Origin: Alviniconcha marisindica | Taxonomy: Eukaryota > Mollusca > Gastropoda > Provannidae | DNA length: 64,000 nucleotides | Direction: 5' to 3' | Assembly: GCA_018857735.1 (NCBI GenBank) | Contig: JABMCL010001037.1 | Coordinates: 240,001-304,000, forward strand | Part shown: positions 22,287 to 33,365 of the stretch, one piece after another | How positions within the stretch are numbered: the stretch's first letter is position 1 | How the letters are laid out: each line of letters starts with the position of its first letter | The notes under the pieces: model-generated | Database searches by the model: none | The model's input: the letters and a program-made list of their open reading frames with translations, nothing else | What the model was told of the DNA's origin: nothing | Translations under genes and position numbers: made by a program

Positions 22287-22799
22287 CCATCAACATCCAC
22301 ACTTCATTTATTGACAACTGATCAGCAACACGTGATACACAATATGATGGAAATGACCGTAATTACCTTCTTCTCCCAGTGCAAACTACCCCACTGACTC
22401 TAAACGCGTGAACTGTTCCTTAAACGCTAAGTCACCCAAATGACCTGCTAAAAACTACTACTAAACCGCAGGGAGAGAAGAGTACAAAGAATGTTGAATC
22501 TAAACAGACTCTCTCGTAGTCTTGGCTTTTTTTACGACTGACATTCCAGGGCGTGAACCAAGCGTGAAGGACACAGCTCAGTGAACACAGAGACACACAG
22601 GGATAAGAGAGTATTCAGCGACAGGGGCAAAAGACACATAGTTGCAGTTCTAGCAGGTGCCGGCCAGTTAAACCCTCCGTCGAGACCAAGACTTACAAAA
22701 GGGAATCTCTCGCCTCCCTTGTCTGAACGTCTAGACCCGACACTAGCAAAGAGTGTTGTCACTCGTCTCCTTTGGCTTCCTCCTATAAGTACCCTAAAG

Positions 22800-22839
22800 A
22801 CGTGTGCGTGTGTGCGTGTGTGTGTGTGTGTGGTGTGTG

Positions 22840-22882
<43 letters not shown>

Positions 22883-22919
22883 CGCGCGCGCGCCCAACGC
22901 CATTCTATACTTTATCTTA

Positions 22920-22973
<54 letters not shown>
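22800..22973. repeat. (GT)n(CG)n and (CT)n
   Basis: GT (22803-22874), ten CG units (22874-22894) and CT (22926-22972) lie close together. Confidence 0.95.
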
Positions 22974-22976
<3 letters not shown>

Positions 22977-23268
22977 ATCGCATTGTGTAATGGGCAACCC
23001 AGCTGTACCCCAATCAACTGCTATGCATCCCCCGCCCCCCTCCTCATCTTCCTGTTCCGATGACTTAGTTATTTAATTGATGCACATAACGCGGTCATTA
23101 AGCCTCGCAAAGGATCAAAACACCAACACGCACAACTACGCACAACCAATAATCGCGTAACAGCTTCTGTAGGTTAACAGTTCAGCAGACAAATAGGTCG
23201 TCAACACAAATCCGCACACACTCGCAAGAACACACTCGCAAGAACACGCTCGCAAGCACGCCCGCGCC

Positions 23269-23274
<6 letters not shown>

Positions 23275-23301
<27 letters not shown>

Positions 23302-23428
23302 CCGTTATTACATTATTATTGATCTCTTTTTACGTATATCGCTATTCTCCGCTTTAAAGCTGGCTCAACAGCTTCTGTTCAGCAGATGTATAGGTCGGCA
23401 ACACAAATCAGCACACACTCGCAAGCAG

Positions 23429-23463
<35 letters not shown>

Positions 23464-23620
23464 ACACACACACACACACACACACGCACGAATGCGTTAT
23501 TATTATATTATTATTGATCTTTTACGTATATAGCGCTATTCTCCGCTCTCGAGCTGACCTCGCTGGTTTCACATGTTTTCAGTGCATGCTGGGCTACTTT
23601 CATCTTTGCACAATCCACCG
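23275..23620 (-). mobile_element. SINE family A tail fragments with (CA)n
   Basis: The tail words TATTATTGATCTTTTACGTA and AGCGCTATTCTCCGCTCT appear at 23300-23360 and 23500-23560. They are associated with CA tracts at 23277-23300 and 23433-23486. The second copy continues with GTTTTCAGTGCATGCTGGGC and the AATCCACCGAACTCTGACAA word also seen at 62215. Heads are missing. Confidence 0.75.
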
Positions 23621-23814
23621 AACTCTGACAAGGACTACAGGATCTCTAACGTGCGTGCGTGTGGTCTTTTAGCATTTGTATACACACGGAAGAACTCGGG
23701 TTATAATTTCATCCGAAGGACACACACCCACACCCACTCCCATACACACACCCTTAAATTCCATTAGCGCAAGTATTAGTTTCGGACCAAACGCTCCACT
23801 TTGAGCAGGTAGGT

Positions 23815-23995
23815 AGGTAGTGTTGCTTAATGTCCTCGAATGTCAGTTGACATATTTGGGACAAGCTGAGACCAATGCCGAAGCATGGTTCAATATAGCT
23901 TTACTTCCACGGAAACCAGAAGGCTCGTTAGGACGGACAGCCCAGGACGGCCACCTCGACTCTCACACAGCTCCTGAACTATGACACTTTGAGCA
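23815..23995. repeat. Left arm of a long inverted repeat
   Basis: About 160 bases, including AAGCTGAGACCAATGC and CAGCCCAGGACGGCCACCTC, match the reverse complement of 25015-25160 at roughly 90 percent by eye. The arms flank about 1.0 kb. The arms belong to a dispersed family that also occurs in tandem at 27030-27345. Confidence 0.85.
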
Positions 23996-24694
23996 CGGTC
24001 CGGCCCTGCATATATACATTTCGAAGAGGAAGACGTGTTTCAAATAACTGGTTCCTCTGGTTCACGTGAGCTCAACAACGCTCAACTGAGTTCAACCGTC
24101 TAAACACCTTAAGCCCACCTCAGCGATTTCTTCCTGACTTGACAACACCTTGGTGGTCAGCGAACCGTTTCCAAACAGCAGGCAAAAAGTCGCCAGCAGT
24201 ACGTTGTGTCAAAAGGCAATAAAAGTTCGCCACGGCACTAATCTACACTGGCTGGACTGGTCAAGGCACCGGCGACCGTCACATCAGACAGACTGACCCC
24301 AACGTCGCTACATCAGCCAGTACACCGCTACAAAGAGGCGGACGGGGATCCTTGCTAGCTGTCGTCTGGTCAAACGGTCATCCATCACCCTGGAAACCCC
24401 CACCTCCCTCCCCATCCCCCGTCTCTTTAGTAACACCGTTTAGCACGCCTTTGCCTCTGCCCCTCGTCTACGACACGGGGTTGACACGGTTCAGGTCAGC
24501 TTGCTCTGATGATGATGGTGATGGAAACTTGTAGCGCCATCAGCATGTATCCATCTTGTCCAGTCCCCGCTGTGGGGTGCTGCGGACGCTGAAATTTGGG
24601 TCCCCTCTATTGAGAATCTAGAGCTATTAGACCCAAAGTTTTGTTTTTGCTTCTCAGTCCAGGTTAGTATACATATTTATATTTACGTTGAAGG

Positions 24695-24777
<83 letters not shown>

Positions 24778-24835
24778 CACACTAAGGGAAACTAAGGGAG
24801 ACTTCGGTCTGGTTCCCCTTTATATATATATATAT
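24695..24835. repeat. (CT)n and (TA)n tracts
   Basis: About 31 CT units pass into TA units. A second short TA run lies at 24821-24834, separated by GACTTCGGTCTGGTTCCCCT, a word shared with the 38-bp array at 25592. Confidence 0.92.
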
Positions 24836-25014
24836 CCATCAACGTCAGAGAGTGCACACAGGACTGATGGAGGGACGCAATGACGGTCAGCTCTCCAGAC
24901 GGACCGGACCGCTAAACTCAGTCTGAGTCCGCGACGCAGCTAACACTGTTGTCAGTAGGAGGCATAGTAATCAGTAGGTGGTGTCCTATGTATGCTGAAT
25001 CAGAACAGGCACTA

Positions 25015-25160
25015 CTGTCATAGTTCAGGAGCTGTGTGAGAGTCGAGGTGGCCGTCCTGGGCTGTCCATCCTAACGAGCCTTCTGTTTTCCGTGGACGTA
25101 AAGTTATATTGAACCATGCTAATTACGCATTGGTCTCAGCTTGTCCCTAATATGGCAACC
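25015..25160. repeat. Right arm of the long inverted repeat
   Basis: This is the reverse-complement partner of 23815-23995. The arm ends in GGTCTCAGCTTGTCCCTAAT, and a similar GTCCCTAAAATGTTAG word occurs at 44170, so the element end may be here. Confidence 0.85.
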
Positions 25161-25591
25161 GACATCCGAGGACACTAAGCATCACCTGCAGGAAGGCACT
25201 ACTGAACACCACCGAAGTGACTCGGCAACAGTGCAGTGTCTCCTTCGGCTGGCAGCTCACCAACAATCTGATGTCTCCTCCTGTGGACCTTTGGGGGCGG
25301 GGCCGCGTTGCGGAATGACTTGGGTGTGGCCGGAGGTAGAAATGCCTCTGAGGTCGGCACAGACGGGACAGCCAATATAATACATAAATATAATACATAA
25401 ATATCTGGTCATGTTTTCGTGACTTTCAAACGTCGATTAAAAAACAAACAAAACAAAAAAACAGCTGTGGCTCTCTCTCCGTCTCTCTGGAGACTGATCG
25501 CCTTTCCTTCTCTCTCTCTCTCTCTCTTCCTTCCTACTCCCTCTCTCTCTCTCTCTCTCTTCCATTCCTACTGATAGGGCCCTGCGATACT

Positions 25592-25770
25592 TCTTCGGTC
25601 TGGTTCCCCTTTAATTGTATCAACAGGTTTCATCAGTTCGGTTCCCCTTTAACTGTATTAAAAGGTTTCATCAGTTCGGTTCCCCTTTAATTGTATCAAC
25701 AGGTTTTATCAGTTCAGTTCACCTTTAATTGTATCAAAAGGTTTCATCAGTTCGGTTCCCCTTTAAGTAT
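25592..25770. repeat. 38-bp minisatellite
   Basis: Four to five copies have the unit TCAGTTCGGTTCCCCTTTAA followed by TTGTATCAACAGGTTTCA. Confidence 0.9.
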
Positions 25771-25789
25771 CATTGGCGGGAGCTGCCAC

Positions 25790-26010
25790 AAGTATCATTT
25801 TTGTCGTGACAAAACTTTTTTGTCACGACAAAACACGTCTTTTTTGTCACGTGTTTGTTGCGACAAAACTTTTGTCGCGACAAAAATGATACTTGCATAG
25901 TTTTGTTACGACAAAAGACGTGTCGCGACAAAAATATTTTGCCGCGACAAACATAATTTTCGCGACAAGCATACTTTTGTCAAGACAAAAGACGTGTTTT
26001 TACAGCCGAG
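25790..26010. repeat. Cluster of TTTTGTCGCGACAAAA palindromes
   Basis: The 16-base perfect palindrome TTTTGTCGCGACAAAA occurs at about 25869, and about ten variants (TTTTGTCACGACAAAA, GTTGCGACAAAA, GTGTCGCGACAAAA) fill 220 bases. The part 25790-25894 is also a terminal inverted repeat: it begins AAGTATCATTTTTGTCG and ends CGACAAAAATGATACTT. The whole could fold into nested hairpins. It may be a small fold-back element; I see no coding sequence. Confidence 0.85.
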
Positions 26011-26194
26011 TTATTTGTTTCATAAGAAACTAAGACTGAGCGCCCGTCAAGCCTCGCAAAAGGTATGGTGGAGGCGAAGGAGAGTTTATTCATCTGACAA
26101 GGAGAACTTTCCATTACCGGTGACGGTTGAATCTAATCATATCAATAATTTCCAAATCTGTACTGTATCTTGCCTGTGGCTCGATCACAAAGAT

Positions 26195-26490
26195 TTAATG
26201 CTGAAATTTATTGGTGTTGCAATGGGCCGGATAGTGTGGCTATGCCTCTTCTCTCTCTCTCCGCACTCCTTCTCCTTCCCACCTTTCCCCCCCCCCCCCC
26301 CCCTCTCCCTCGTTGAAAATCTAATGTTACAGCGTTAGCCTACCCACCACATCATGTGTTTGTCAGTTAAATGTACCTTTCCCCGTCTCATATAAGTTTA
26401 CTTGTTTGACGCTCCCCCCAAATATTCTCTTTTTATCTGTTGGTAGCCTTTCATGAATAATGATTTTGTTGTTGTTGAAATCAATCGTGT
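26195..26490 (+). mobile_element. LINE 3' end fragment
   Basis: The words CTCCTTCTCCTTCCCACCTT, TAGCCTACCCAC, TCTCATATAAGTTTACTTGT and TTGACGCTCCC match the 3' part of the LINE fragment at 49205-49690 in the same order. No reverse-transcriptase frame remains here. Confidence 0.7.
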
Positions 26491-26625
26491 GGCAATCATA
26501 GAGAGAGGGAGAGGAAAGGAGAGTGAGAGTGAGAAAGTGATGAGGGAGAGGGGAAAAGAGAGGGAGGGGAGAGAGCGAAAGAGACTGGGTTAGCTCTTGA
26601 ATTTTTGTGCACACAGGGTCCTCAG

Positions 26626-26716
<91 letters not shown>

Positions 26717-26765
26717 AGGGAGGGGAGGGGGAGGGGGCGGGGGAGGAGGGGGGGGGGGGGGGATT
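26470..26765. repeat. GA-rich block and poly-G
   Basis: Imperfect GAGA/GGGA (26495-26590), perfect GA (26630-26710) and G-rich DNA (26711-26762) make up a 270-base purine-only stretch on the plus strand. Confidence 0.93.
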
Positions 26766-27024
26766 TGGTTTGAGACAGACAAACACAACTGTGTGCGGCA
26801 CTGGTTTTAGCTGACAGTTTTCCGAGACCTATGGCGTAACCAATTATGGCAAGAAACCAGTGCTTGGAGTCCGTGTTGGACTTGCTGGTCGTGGCTTCCA
26901 TGCTGACGATCTGGAAGCGGCTGCAGTTCGCTGGCAAGTACTTCATTGTTCACAATCGGCTACCAAGGAAAGTCGGCGACGCTCATGAGGAAATGAAGAC
27001 CATCTTCTTCTTCCTGTTCATCAA

Positions 27025-27345
27025 ATGTTGCTTTACCTCCACTGATACCTTAAAGACTATTAGGGACGGGGAGCCCAGGACGGCCTCCTCGACTTTCACA
27101 CAGCACCTGAGCTCTGCATTATTCATTTCAAGTTCAGTGTTGCTTTACGTCCACAGAGACCGTGCGGACTATTTGAGACAGGGAGCCCAGGACGGCCACC
27201 TCCACTTCCAGACAGCTCCTGAGCTCTGCTGACATTCAAGCTCAATGCTGCTTTCCGTCCACAGAGACCGTACGGAGACCGTACTGGACGGAGACCCCAG
27301 GACGGCCACCTCTTCTTTCACACAGCTCTAGAGCTCTGATGAAGA
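27025..27345 (+). repeat. Three tandem copies of a dispersed element
   Basis: Units of about 100-115 bases share TGCTTTACGTCCACAGAGAC, CCCAGGACGGCCACCTC and CACACAGCTCCTGAGCTCTG. They are the same family as the inverted-repeat arms at 23815 and 25015. The GTCCACAGA word is also shared with SINE family B, so the families may have a common 3' domain. Confidence 0.8.
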
Positions 27346-27711
27346 CCATCCACCTTAACCCCCTCTTAACAGCAGGTAAACAACAACACCGGATCTACTG
27401 CTACCTTTCCCCGTCGATCCGCCGTAACCACCCCTGCGCAATAATATACAGCGGAGAGCTCCATCCCTACAAGCACACGGTCCGAGGGTTCGTCAAAAAG
27501 CCAACTAGCGCGTTATCAAAAGAGTAAGATCTTGCTCTCTTCAGCCGCCTCCGCCCTTCTAACCAGATCATCAATCAACGTGAAAATCTCATTGCGCTGG
27601 CTCGCTGCCCAGACATTCTTCGTCAGAGAAGTGTGGCTGTGGTCTACTAGTATCAGACCTAACTACGCTATTAGCCGCCATTTGGCCTCGAGGAACAGAT
27701 ACACTTACTCA

Positions 27712-27714
<3 letters not shown>

Positions 27715-27782
<68 letters not shown>

Positions 27783-27824
27783 TGTGTGTTTGTGTGTGTG
27801 TGTGTGTACACCTAGTGACAAAGA

Positions 27825-27877
<53 letters not shown>

Positions 27878-27886
27878 CACCGCAAT

Positions 27887-27917
<31 letters not shown>

Positions 27918-27918
27918 C

Positions 27919-27961
<43 letters not shown>

Positions 27962-27993
27962 CACCGCAATACAGACAGACAGACAGACAGACA

Positions 27994-28063
<70 letters not shown>

Positions 28064-28065
28064 AC
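27715..28065. repeat. Composite (GA)n, (GT)n, (CA)n, (GACA)n array
   Basis: After GA (27715-27780) and GT, the unit (CA)n-ACACCGCAATACAGACAGAC occurs twice, followed by a third (CA)n with CACCGCAATAC. Each unit is a CA run, an ACCGCAATAC word and a GACA run. This is a higher-order repeat built from microsatellites. Confidence 0.93.
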
Positions 28066-28974
28066 CGCAATACTGTTGTCTTTCCCTTTCGTTTAGACGT
28101 GACTCTCCAATACGCTTGCTTATCTAGTTTAACGCCCACTTTTTTCTCTCTCTTTTTTTGCGTACAACTCTCCCCAACGGTAAATGCACTTTCTATACGC
28201 CCATGTCCGGAAACTGCGCGGTTCTGAGTGGAAAATAAATGTGAATAATTCAGGCTCTTCTCACAAGCAAGAAAGGGAAACAAAAATGATTTGTGTATCT
28301 TTCAAGTAACACCACAACTAGCAAACAAACTGAAAACAGTTGTGCCCGACTGAACATTCAGTCGGCGTGTACTGAAAGGGTTAACGCAAGCGCCAAAAGT
28401 GAAAGGGTCCCTCACTCGTACCTCCCACCCCCCCTTCCCAATCTACCTCTTCTCCACCCCCACCCCTCTTTCCACAATCATAACATATTGATGTTGAAAT
28501 GCAATGTACATACACCCCCCTCCCCCACTTCCCTTTTTGTGTATGGGTCGGTGGCTTCACCATAAAAAAAGCATGTGTCAGTGTCACTGCCAACCCCCCA
28601 ATTTCTCTCTCCGACTTGGAAATCGTGAAATCATGACCAGCATCGTGTCAATTTTCACGACCTGATCTTTGTATGTTTGTTTGTAGTGAATAATTCATAA
28701 GGCTCACAGTTCGGCCCGTGGTTCTGGACCCAAGAGCAAGTATAGTAATAACTAATAATAATATTCCAAATATAGAGAACTGTAGCGCCCCCCCCCCCTC
28801 CCCCGTGAATATTAGTCAAATAAGTATATACAAAAATTTAAACTGACAAGGTGGTATTTCGAAGAATTTGGTTCAGAAAAATCAGTGCCTAATAATACCT
28901 TCAACCGGCCCTGAAGAGATGCGTTGGGAGGGGGTTATCAAGACAGGTAGGCATACTGTGGAGATTATAACACT

Positions 28975-30358
28975 GGTACGTTTAACACCGCTTGTTCTTT
29001 GACACACAGACTACTGGGAGGGTGCTATCGAGATTATAGCAGTAGTACACTTTAACTTTGAAACACTAACTGCTGTGAAGGCGTTATAGAGATTATAGCC
29101 TTGGTACACCTAACTTTGAGATACTAACTGCTGTGATGGCGTTACCGAAATTATAGCCTGGATACATTTAACTTTGAGACACTAACCGCTGTGAAGCTGT
29201 TATCGAGACTAAACCACAAGTCCATTTAACGCCGGTTGTTCTTTGAAACTCTAACCGCTGTGAAGCTGTTATCGAGATTAAACCACAAGTCCATTTAACG
29301 CCGGTTGTTCTTTGAAACTCTAACCTCGGCGAAGGTGTTATTGAGATTAAACCACAGGTGCATTTAACGCAGCCTGTTCTTTGAAACGCTAACCTATGCG
29401 ACGGTGTTACTGAGATTAAACCACAGGTATATTTAACGCCGCTTGTTCTTTGAAACACTACCGCTGTGATGAGGTTGTTTAGATTATAGCACTGGTACAT
29501 TTAACATCGCTTGTTCTTTGAAACACTAACCGTTGTGGAGGTGTTATCGAGATTATAGCACTGGTATATTTAACGCCGCTTGTTCTTTGAAACACTAACC
29601 GTTGTGAAGGTGTTATCGAGATTATAGCACTGGCACATTTAACACCGCTTGTTCTTAGAAGCACTAACCGCTCTATAGGTGTTATCGAGATTATAGCACT
29701 GGCACATTTAACGTCGCTTGTTTTTTGAAACACTAACCGCTCTATAGGTGTTATCGAGATTATAGCACTGGCACATTTAACACCGCTTGTTCTTTGAAGC
29801 ACTAACCGCTCTATAGGTGTTATCGAGATTATAGCACTGGTACATTTAACGTCGCTTGTTTTTTGAAACACTAACCGCTCTATAGGTGTTATCGAGATTA
29901 TAGCACTGGTACATTTAACGTCGCTTGTTTTTTGAAGCACTAACCGCTCTATAGGTGTTATCGAGATTATAGCACTGGTACATTTAACGTCGCTTGTTTT
30001 TTGAAGCACTAACCGCTCTATAGGTGTTATCGAGATTATAGCACTGGTACATTTAACGTCGCTTGTTTTTTGAAACACTAACCGCTCTGAAAGGTGTTAT
30101 CGAGATTATAGCACTGGTACATTTAACACCGCTTGTTCTTTGAAACACTACCTGTTGTGGAGGTATTATCGATACTATAGCACCGCTACATTCAACGCCG
30201 CTTGTTCTTTGAAACACTAACCGCTGGGAGGGGCTACTGATACCCCAACACCGGAACACACTGAACCGCTCGTTCTTTGAAGTCGACACCAAGAGAGGGA
30301 GGGGTTATCGAGGCTTTAACATCGGTAAACACTGCACCGTCTGTTCACTGAGACACTA
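28975..30358. repeat. 69-bp minisatellite
   Basis: About 20 copies have the words CGCTTGTTCTTTGAAACACT, AACCGCT, GGTGTTATCGAGATTATAGC and ACTGGTACATTTAAC. Copies at 29630-30060 are almost identical; both flanks are diverged. Sixty-nine bases is 23 codons, so a 199-codon minus-strand frame arises. The diverged flanking copies break frame, so I do not call a gene. Confidence 0.95.
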
Positions 30359-30429
30359 ACTACCGGGCGACCACCTTCTGATAACCATCTGCCTCTGGTA
30401 TGACGACCCTCTGATCATGTCTATTGTAA

Positions 30430-30430
30430 C

Positions 30431-30461
<31 letters not shown>

Positions 30462-30470
30462 CCCTCCCCA
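30430..30470. repeat. Poly-C and (CA)n
   Basis: A C run of 18 bases and short CA tract follow the 69-bp array. Confidence 0.85.
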
Positions 30471-30713
30471 CCCCCGTACGACCATAAACAAGGGGACCAA
30501 CACGAGTGCTACCTTGGTAAGACGGCAGTGGAGGGTGAAATATAACACACAATACATTCTAGCCAGTAACCAGCGGCAATAATGCCAAGCGAGTGACAAT
30601 GGATCATAAAAGCACGACTGAACGAGCGCTATTGGCACTTCATTCGGCGTGGATGCATGAAGACATCGTAACGACTGAATCACAGATTTAAAACGTGGCA
30701 GATGCATATATAT

Positions 30714-30714
<1 letters not shown>

Positions 30715-30760
<46 letters not shown>

Positions 30761-30807
30761 CATACACACACACTTGTTTTCGGTTTTTTCTTCCACCGGG
30801 ATGTTAA

Positions 30808-30889
<82 letters not shown>

Positions 30890-31025
30890 AGAAGAAGAAG
30901 AAGAAGAAGAAGAAGAAGAAGAAGAAGATAATGAGGTCGATGGAAAATCTTAAATGAAATTCACGAAAGTGCGGGGGTGTGGGTGGGTGGTTGGGTGGGT
31001 GGGGGGGGTGGGGGGGGGGGATGGT
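30715..31025. repeat. (ACAG)n, (GA)n, (GAA)n and G-rich tracts
   Basis: ACAG units (30718-30762), GA (30811-30886), GAA (30886-30929) and GGGT/G tracts (30971-31020) occur in one 300-base block. Confidence 0.93.
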
Positions 31026-31220
31026 GGTGAAAATGGTATTTTTGTCAATCTGTCTTTCCCTGTTTAACACAGATACGAAAATGCTGACCGATCATGAAGG
31101 AAGGTTGGTTAAAGGGGACCCCATACGAAGGCGCAAGCCATCCCGAAAAAGTTGAAAATGCGCAATAATTTAGGTTTGTTTTGTTTTGTCAACATCAATG
31201 CGCCCTGAACCGGGGGCCGG

Positions 31221-31700
31221 GTCGGGGGCAGCTCAGTGGTACAGCGCCGGACTCGTGATCAAGAAGTCGCCGGTTCGAGTCCCGGTAGGAGCCGCGTGAG
31301 AATTTTTTTTCTCCAGGGTCAATTTTCTGTGTTGACTCTTATTTTGGTATCCCTTCCATCCCCGTGTTACCGCACGTAAACGATCCCGGTCATTTTGCCA
31401 AAAGTGCAAGTGGCAGGTTACAAATAAACACACATGCACTCTACGTATGCGGCTTTCAATAACAATGTAAACTGTGCATGGTTTTATGGTGTACACAGAA
31501 CATGCGCCGAGACGGCAGCAGTTTCACGCGGCACCAGCCAGGTAACAACTAAACAACGCTTTGTGCACACCACTTCGGTGACTATTCAAAACGCGGTGTG
31601 TAAACAACAGTCACCCGTTCAAAGTCTCAAGTGACAAGAGCGCAGTGAGTCTGCTGGTGAGCAGAGAATAGCGCTATATAAAAAACCACCAATAAATCAA
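31221..31700 (+). mobile_element. Full-length tRNA-derived SINE family A
   Basis: The head is tRNA-like with box A (GGCAGCTCAGTGGTACAGCG) and box B (GGTTCGAGTCCCGG near 31272). The body includes TTGACTCTTATTTTGGTATC and AAGTGCAAGTGGCAGGTTAC, and the tail is GCAGTGAGTCTGCTGGTGAG with AGCGCTATATAA. A polymerase III tRNA gene is unlikely because the acceptor stem does not close and family sequence follows. It is about 480 bases long. Confidence 0.88.
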
Positions 31701-31869
31701 CAGAAGTACTAACCACGTTTACCCGAGCTTTACCAATGAAGAGCAGAAAACGGCTGGCTCATGATATAATGCATACGGCTATCATATAATACGCTAGCCG
31801 CGTTAGACCATAATTAGTCACAAATTTCGTCAAAATGACAGCACCCATGGCTGTGTTTTTGCAACTTTC

Positions 31870-32115
31870 AAACGTAGATTAACCTTTAATTTTCCACTGG
31901 GATTAATAAAGTATATTGTTATTGTTAGATTTTCCACTAACTAGACCACATATCGAGGGGGGGGGGGGGGGGGAATCTTCAAGTGTTTCTTTTGTTGTTG
32001 TTTTTGTTTGTTTACTTGCTTTGCTGTTGCAGTTTTTTTTTCAATTCATTTCTATCGATAGTGGTTCTGAGGTGACCCTGTGCGGTTGAGAGAATGTTAA
32101 AATCCAAACTACTAA
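31870..32115. repeat. Dispersed repeat fragments and poly-G
   Basis: The stretch 31880-31925 has a retroposon-like tail (CCACTGGGATTAATAAAGTA). A G tract of 18 bases lies at 31957. The word GAGGTGACCCTGTGCGGTTG at 32071 recurs at 41562 and, in part, at 55715. Confidence 0.65.
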
Positions 32116-32316
32116 CTCCTACCGATAAGACATGAGAAGCTTCTAGGGGTCCCCTTTAAGTGTAGTGCGCAAAGGCAACTTGACTGGACCCGGGTTCGGA
32201 TCCAGCTGGACAAACTAGTTCCTGAGTCAGTCAGTGCAGACCCCAGCAACACATTAACACAGTGTACAACAATATCATCATACACAGACAGACACAACAG
32301 TAATTACTGGACTTAC

Positions 32317-32456
32317 CTGCTAAGTGGTCGTTGCTGAAGCGGTCGGTGGTGGGGCGACCACCTCCATTTCGGACCGGTCGCCTGTAGGGGTCCTCGTCTC
32401 CCCTCATGTCCTCTCTGACGACAGTGTAACGAACCATTATAATTCCTGAAGGTCTC
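32317..32456 (-). CDS. EPS8: EPS8 N-terminal exon 3
   Basis: The donor is perfect (GCAG|GTAAGT, exon end at 32317) and leaves phase 1. The coding text includes MVRYTVVREDMRGDEDPYRR and later TTDRFSNDHLA: charged, disordered and Arg-rich, without a domain. The acceptor is less clear. The site ending GCGAG, with the exon starting at 32456, is in phase with the microexon 25 kb upstream and gives RRPSGII before the Met. A better-looking CTTCAG at 32447-32446 would start the exon at 32445 but is out of phase with the microexon, so it would need another exon in between or a transcript that starts translation at the ATG at 32437. The downstream joint gives GAT (Asp) with exon 4, as expected. Confidence 0.77.
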
Positions 32457-32984
32457 CTCGCAACCAATGTTTACACGTTTTCACAAAACCATGGTCATTA
32501 ACACATCAAAATCATATTTTTCACTCGCGAGTACGCTGCAGAAGACTGATTACAAGTTCAAACGACACAAAGAACTGGGCTTGTATTCTGTAAACACTTG
32601 CAAATACAGTGTGAAGCAGAAAGTATACTTTTCCCGCCACACCACAAGAGACGCAAAACCGGATGCTGTTGTTGCTGCTGCTAATGCTGGTGATGGTAGT
32701 GTTCACTGATTGTGGTGGTCATAGCAAAAAAGAATGCAGACGCGATGCTGTACCAAGCAGAAACGACTCTCCTAGTGCCTGAGTCCAGGGAAAACAACAA
32801 CTAAAAGCAGAAACGACGACAATTAAACCCAAGTGAAATCGTGGGGGAAATTTTGACAAAACTACGCACGCTTTTGTCTCTCCACCGATTATGTTATATC
32901 GTTCAACTCCAGAAATATAAACCAAACCAAACCAAATCTGAATTCAGAACACGCTTCACGGTGAACAAGGGGGAGCCTACACAT

Positions 32985-33365
32985 ACATCTGTGCACCATA
33001 GAAGCACTAAGAGCTTCAACCTACACTTGCATCACTCCAGCATAGAAGCACTGAGAACTCAACCTACACCGTCCAGCATAGAAGCACCGAGAGCTCAACC
33101 TACACCTGCATCAGTCCAGCATAGAAGCACCGAGAGCTCAACCTACACCTGCATCAGTCCAGCACAGAAGCACTGAGAACTCAACCTACACCTGCATCTG
33201 TCCAGCACAGATTAACCACTGAGAACTCAACCTACACCTGCATCTGTCCAGCACAGATTAACCACTGAGAACTCAACCTACACCTGCACCAGTCCAGCAT
33301 AGAAGCACTGAGAACTCAACCTACACCTGCATCAGTCCAGCATAGAAGCACCGAGAGCTCAAGCT
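32985..33365. repeat. 43-bp minisatellite
   Basis: About nine copies have the words TCCAGCATAGAAGCAC, GAGAGCTCAACCTACACCTG and CATCAG. It lies roughly 540 bases upstream of EPS8 exon 3 in transcript order. Confidence 0.92.

Noticed and set aside
27532..28227. 231-codon frame with His-Thr and Arg-Glu runs
   Set aside because: These are CA and GA microsatellites in translation.
29479..30292. 199-codon minus-strand frame with a 23-residue repeat
   Set aside because: It is the 69-bp minisatellite; the flanking diverged copies lose the frame and there is no start or splice context.
31221..31295. tRNA gene
   Set aside because: Box A and box B are present, but the acceptor stem does not close and the SINE family A body follows; it is a SINE head.
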